Assembly (NCBI GenBank): GCA_015075405.1 | Contig: JABTUK010000004.1 | Span: 682,001 to 746,000 of the forward strand | Direction: 5' to 3' | Source: Anaerolineales bacterium | GTDB lineage: Bacteria; Chloroflexota; Anaerolineae; 4572-78; J111 | Length of the DNA: 64,000 nt | Part shown: positions 61,139 to 64,000 of the stretch, one piece after another | Numbering within the stretch: position 1 is the first letter of the stretch | How the letters are laid out: every line of letters begins with the position of its first letter | Notes under the pieces: model-generated | Told to the model about the DNA's origin: nothing | What the model saw: the letters and a program-made list of their open reading frames with translations, nothing else | Databases searched by the model: none | Made by a program: the position numbers and the translations under genes

Positions 61139-64000
61139 CTACGCAGCAAGTGCCGCCCGCACTTCTGGTAAATCGAGAAACGAGGCCTGAAGTTCAGCAG
61201 ACCCCAGGTGTTCAGCCAAAAAGTTTATCTCTGCCTGGGCGAGTTCCCATAGTTGGGCTGCGGCAGTCCTATCTTCAGTGGCTTCGGCCCGGGCCGCGAG
61301 AATTTTCCAGAGGATGCGCCGATGGCCGATCTCGGCGGCCACGGCTTGGGCCGCTGCAAAAGTTGCTTCTGCTTCGGCAACCTGCCCCTGTCCCAGTAGG
61401 ATCCGACCTTTGAGATGAAGCGCCTGTGATAGTACAAGCTTCACCGCCAACTGATTGGCAAAGGCAATGACCGGCTCAATTTTGATGAGGGCTGCTTCTG
61501 CTCTCCCTAAGGCAAGCTCAATTTCTACCTCGGTGAGGTAGAGCGCTCCGATATAAACACTGGAAAGTACAGTTATCGGGTCTATTTCGCCAATGACAGC
61601 AAATATTTGCTGGGCGCGTGGTACATCACCAGACAAGAGAAAAATTTTGGCTTGCATGGCCAGTAAGCCTTGTCTGATGACAGGCGGTAATCCCAGGGCA
61701 GCGTCGAGGGCGACGGCCGTATGCTCCATGGTCAGGTTTAAGTCGCCAGCCTCAAAATAGGCGCAGCCCAGACTGTAGTGTAGACCTGTGAACATGAACC
61801 TCATCTTGTTCATGCCTTCAATTTGTAGGGCTGCGCCCATCTCTCTAATTGCCCGCCCAAATTCACCTTGTTCTAAATGAACTTTACCCCTGATATCGGC
61901 CACTCCGCCCAAAACATGCAAGTTACTGATGGACTCGGCAATAGTCTGACATTCCGCCATAAGTGAGAGGGCTTCGTCAAACTCACCCAAGATATAATGA
62001 ATAAAACCAGATTGTACATAAGAACCGGCCAGCATCGGCAGATTGCCTGCTTCTCGAAATAGCGCTCTGGCTTCTTGGGCGACGGCTTTGGCCGGCTCAA
62101 GTTGGGCTAAGGCGACATAAATGGACTGTAAATCATTCAATGTCACCGCCACCTGATCCTGTAGACCCAACTGGCGGGACAGGGCCAGAGCGGTTTCGCC
62201 ATATGCCAGGGCGCGTTCATTATCACTCGCCTGATTGCGGTATATGAGCATTTGCATCAGGTTCCAGTTGATTTTGGCCTGAGCTGCCAGGTCGTCTAGC
62301 TCTTGGGCCAAGGTCAACCCCTTCTCAGCCACCGCTTCGGCCTCGGCTGGGTCAAAAACCGGGGTTGGATTTGAACGGATGGCGCCGATGACCACCAAAG
62401 CGGCCAATAACATGGGCTTATCCTGACGTTCAACGGCGGCGGCGTCTAGTTCCTGATAGTTTTCCAGGGCCTTATCGTGAAACCCCAGATGCTCCAGCGC
62501 CCGACCCCGCTTGAGATAAAGGTTGGTCAGCTTCTCTACTGATAAATAGCTGCGAGCGCCCAAGGCCAGAGCTTTGTCATAAAAGGCCACAGCTTCGGTA
62601 TCGGCGTACAACTGGGCTGCGGCATCGCCGGCGGCAACGCTGTATTGAAAGGCCGCTTCGCCGGCTCCGGCGGCCAGGGCGTGGTAAGCCAGCCGGGCGG
62701 GTGCTGCCCCGGCCAACACGGTCATCGCCCGGCGATGGAGTAGGCGCTTTCGGGCCGTGCTCGTCTCTTCATAAAGCACGGTCCGCATCAAATCGTGGAC
62801 AATCAAGTAGGTCGGGGTAAATTCCTCTCTCTCCAAGAGTAAGCGTCTACCCACTAATTCTTCCAAGGCCTCTACACCGGCCATTTCATCGACCGCAGAC
62901 AGTTCGCAAAGCTGCTCGAAGGTAGCCTCCTGCCCCAACACGGCAGCGCTGGTGAGTAACGCTTTGGCCGTTGGGGTCAGCCGGGCCAGACGATCCAAAA
63001 TGGCCTGGCGAACTGAGGTGGGGATAATCCGCAAAAACGGAAAGCGCCCGCTGGTCTCACCGGCTAAGGTGCGCCACATCAACCCCTTTGTCCCAGCATC
63101 GGTTTGCCCTGGAACCAACACCTTTTGCTCCAGCAAGGCTTTGAGCGTCTCCGCGACGAAAAAGGGATGCCCACCCGTTTCGGTATGGAGCGCCTCGGCA
63201 AAGGCGTCGAGTTTTAGGGGGACCGGGCCAGTGTCGTCTGAAATATCGGGCGGTTGTGACGACTTGAGGTGATCAGCCTGTAAATCGGTTATCAAGGCCA
63301 GGGTGTTTTCACGAGTTAGATAATGAAGTTCGAGCCGGGTGACGGTTACATCCGATTTGAGGCGGGCGAGCCAGTTTTGTAAATCGGAGGTTGTCGCGAA
63401 CGCTTCATTACGGGCGCTAAGAAGAAGCAAGATTGGCGTTCGGGTCTCATTCCAGCGTGATAGGGCAAATTGAAGCGCATCCAGCGAGGCGAGGTCGGCC
63501 CACTGGGCATCGTCAAGAAAGAGTAGCAGGGGGGCACGCCGGGCCAACACCTGTCCCAAGCGGGTGATGGCTTCAAACAGCCGGGTCTGGGCCGTGGCCT
63601 CATCCGGCTGCGGTTGGGCTAAATCGGGGTAGCGATCCCGGAGTTCAGGCAGCAGGCGACTCAACTCGGCCAGCCAAATATCAGACAGGAGATCATCCGG
63701 GGCGTTTTCCCGAGCCAGGCGAGAACGGAGGCATTGGACGAGGGGTTGGTAGGGCAGCCGCCCCCCGGCCTCGAAGGCCCGGCCTGACAAAATATCCGCG
63801 CCCTGCGCCGTGGCCCAGGTGAGAAACTCCGTCGCCAGCCGGGTTTTGCCGATACCGGCTTCACCCGCCAACAGCGCCACCTGGACTTGTCCCCGGCTGG
63901 TCTGATTAAAGATGGCTCGTAAACGATGAAACTCATGGGTACGGCCCACAAAGGTTAAATCGGCAGGCGCCCGAGCCGGGGTGGGCGGGTTCGGCAGCCG
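61139..64000 (-). CDS. SARP-type ATPase-TPR regulator (5' end outside window)
   Basis: The frame is open to the window edge and continues PTPARAPADLTFVGRTHEF, so the start and probably a SARP-BTAD N-terminus lie beyond 64000. The visible 950 residues include Walker A AGEAGIGKTRLATEF, LLLFLDDAQWADLASLDAL (Walker B) and RRLLLEREEFTPTYLIVHDLMR, then a long TPR-like region with repeated ALEHLGFHDKALENYQEL and similar helices. It is a close paralogue of the split gene at 56019. Such proteins probably integrate a small-molecule or protein signal. Confidence 0.85.
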   Translation of the reverse strand, partial: RLPNPPTPARAPADLTFVGRTHEFHRLRAIFNQTSRGQVQVALLAGEAGIGKTRLATEFLTWATAQGADILSGRAFEAGGRLPYQPLVQCLRSRLARENAPDDLLSDIWLAELSRLLPELRDRYPDLAQPQPDEATAQTRLFEAITRLGQVLARRAPLLLFLDDAQWADLASLDALQFALSRWNETRTPILLLLSARNEAFATTSDLQNWLARLKSDVTVTRLELHYLTRENTLALITDLQADHLKSSQPPDISDDTGPVPLKLDAFAEALHTETGGHPFFVAETLKALLEQKVLVPGQTDAGTKGLMWRTLAGETSGRFPFLRIIPTSVRQAILDRLARLTPTAKALLTSAAVLGQEATFEQLCELSAVDEMAGVEALEELVGRRLLLEREEFTPTYLIVHDLMRTVLYEETSTARKRLLHRRAMTVLAGAAPARLAYHALAAGAGEAAFQYSVAAGDAAAQLYADTEAVAFYDKALALGARSYLSVEKLTNLYLKRGRALEHLGFHDKALENYQELDAAAVERQDKPMLLAALVVIGAIRSNPTPVFDPAEAEAVAEKGLTLAQELDDLAAQAKINWNLMQMLIYRNQASDNERALAYGETALALSRQLGLQDQVAVTLNDLQSIYVALAQLEPAKAVAQEARALFREAGNLPMLAGSYVQSGFIHYILGEFDEALSLMAECQTIAESISNLHVLGGVADIRGKVHLEQGEFGRAIREMGAALQIEGMNKMRFMFTGLHYSLGCAYFEAGDLNLTMEHTAVALDAALGLPPVIRQGLLAMQAKIFLLSGDVPRAQQIFAVIGEIDPITVLSSVYIGALYLTEVEIELALGRAEAALIKIEPVIAFANQLAVKLVLSQALHLKGRILLGQGQVAEAEATFAAAQAVAAEIGHRRILWKILAARAEATEDRTAAAQLWELAQAEINFLAEHLGSAELQASFLDLPEVRAALAA

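Overview
The window is a high-GC bacterial chromosome segment that most resembles a filamentous or anaerobic Chloroflexota genome (Anaerolineae-like). This is an inference from gene style: several very large SARP/MalT-type ATPase regulators, Pro/Thr-rich linkers, two ribose/rhamnose-type ABC systems, corrinoid proteins, and short variable hairpin repeats in most intergenic gaps. No rRNA or tRNA gene and no CRISPR array was seen.

Layout. (1) 1-9.6 kb, plus strand: end of a four-helix-bundle protein, then a YgeW-type carbamoyltransferase, a carbamate kinase and two PLP fold-type-II enzymes. These look like a fermentative ureido/amino-acid degradation set that makes ATP through carbamoyl phosphate. 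After them come a NUDIX hydrolase, an anchored SGNH protein, a sirtuin and a DUF89/ARMT1 phosphatase. A perfect 42-bp palindromic terminator closes this block. (2) 9.6-39.4 kb, all minus strand: a sugar-utilisation island. It holds a DeoR regulator with a near-ideal promoter and operator, a RhaT-RhaP-RhaQ-RhaS transporter, two class II aldolase genes, a PHP protein, two long zinc MDR dehydrogenases around SrlD, a LacI regulator with its own operator, a second ABC transporter, two FGGY kinases, a phosphotriesterase-like hydrolase, a DUF4432 epimerase-like protein and L-fucose isomerase. A RelE-type toxin-antitoxin pair and a broken HicB sit inside it. Two transporter parts carry unusual fusions: the RhaQ-like permease ends in an extra membrane helix, a Pro/Thr linker and a formylglycine-generating-enzyme fold without catalytic cysteines; the RhaS-like binding protein starts with a LysM domain. 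(3) 39.5-48 kb: gene remnants (nucleotidyltransferase, GIY-YIG, epimerase, YjeF-like, ISAs1) mixed with intact corrinoid, CinA-NadD-like, thioredoxin and DoxX genes. (4) 48-64 kb, plus strand at first: a MalT/LuxR regulator, small stress-type genes (VOC, DinB, cupin, DUF1801), and a cluster of SARP-ATPase-TPR paralogues, one split by an IS4-type element.

The most interesting object is a 1802-bp element present twice (40689-42490 and 51737-53538). Both copies encode the same 548-residue protein of no family I can name. They have no terminal inverted repeats, but each end carries a subterminal hairpin. Each copy sits between two CTA trinucleotides, and removing the element plus one CTA restores a GIY-YIG gene in one case and a natural stop/start junction in the other. 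This layout recalls single-strand (IS200/IS605-like) transposition with a different protein. A second unexplained feature is a large set of hairpins with one architecture (short tandem units, then their complement) but a different unit sequence at each locus; three of them lie in frame inside genes.
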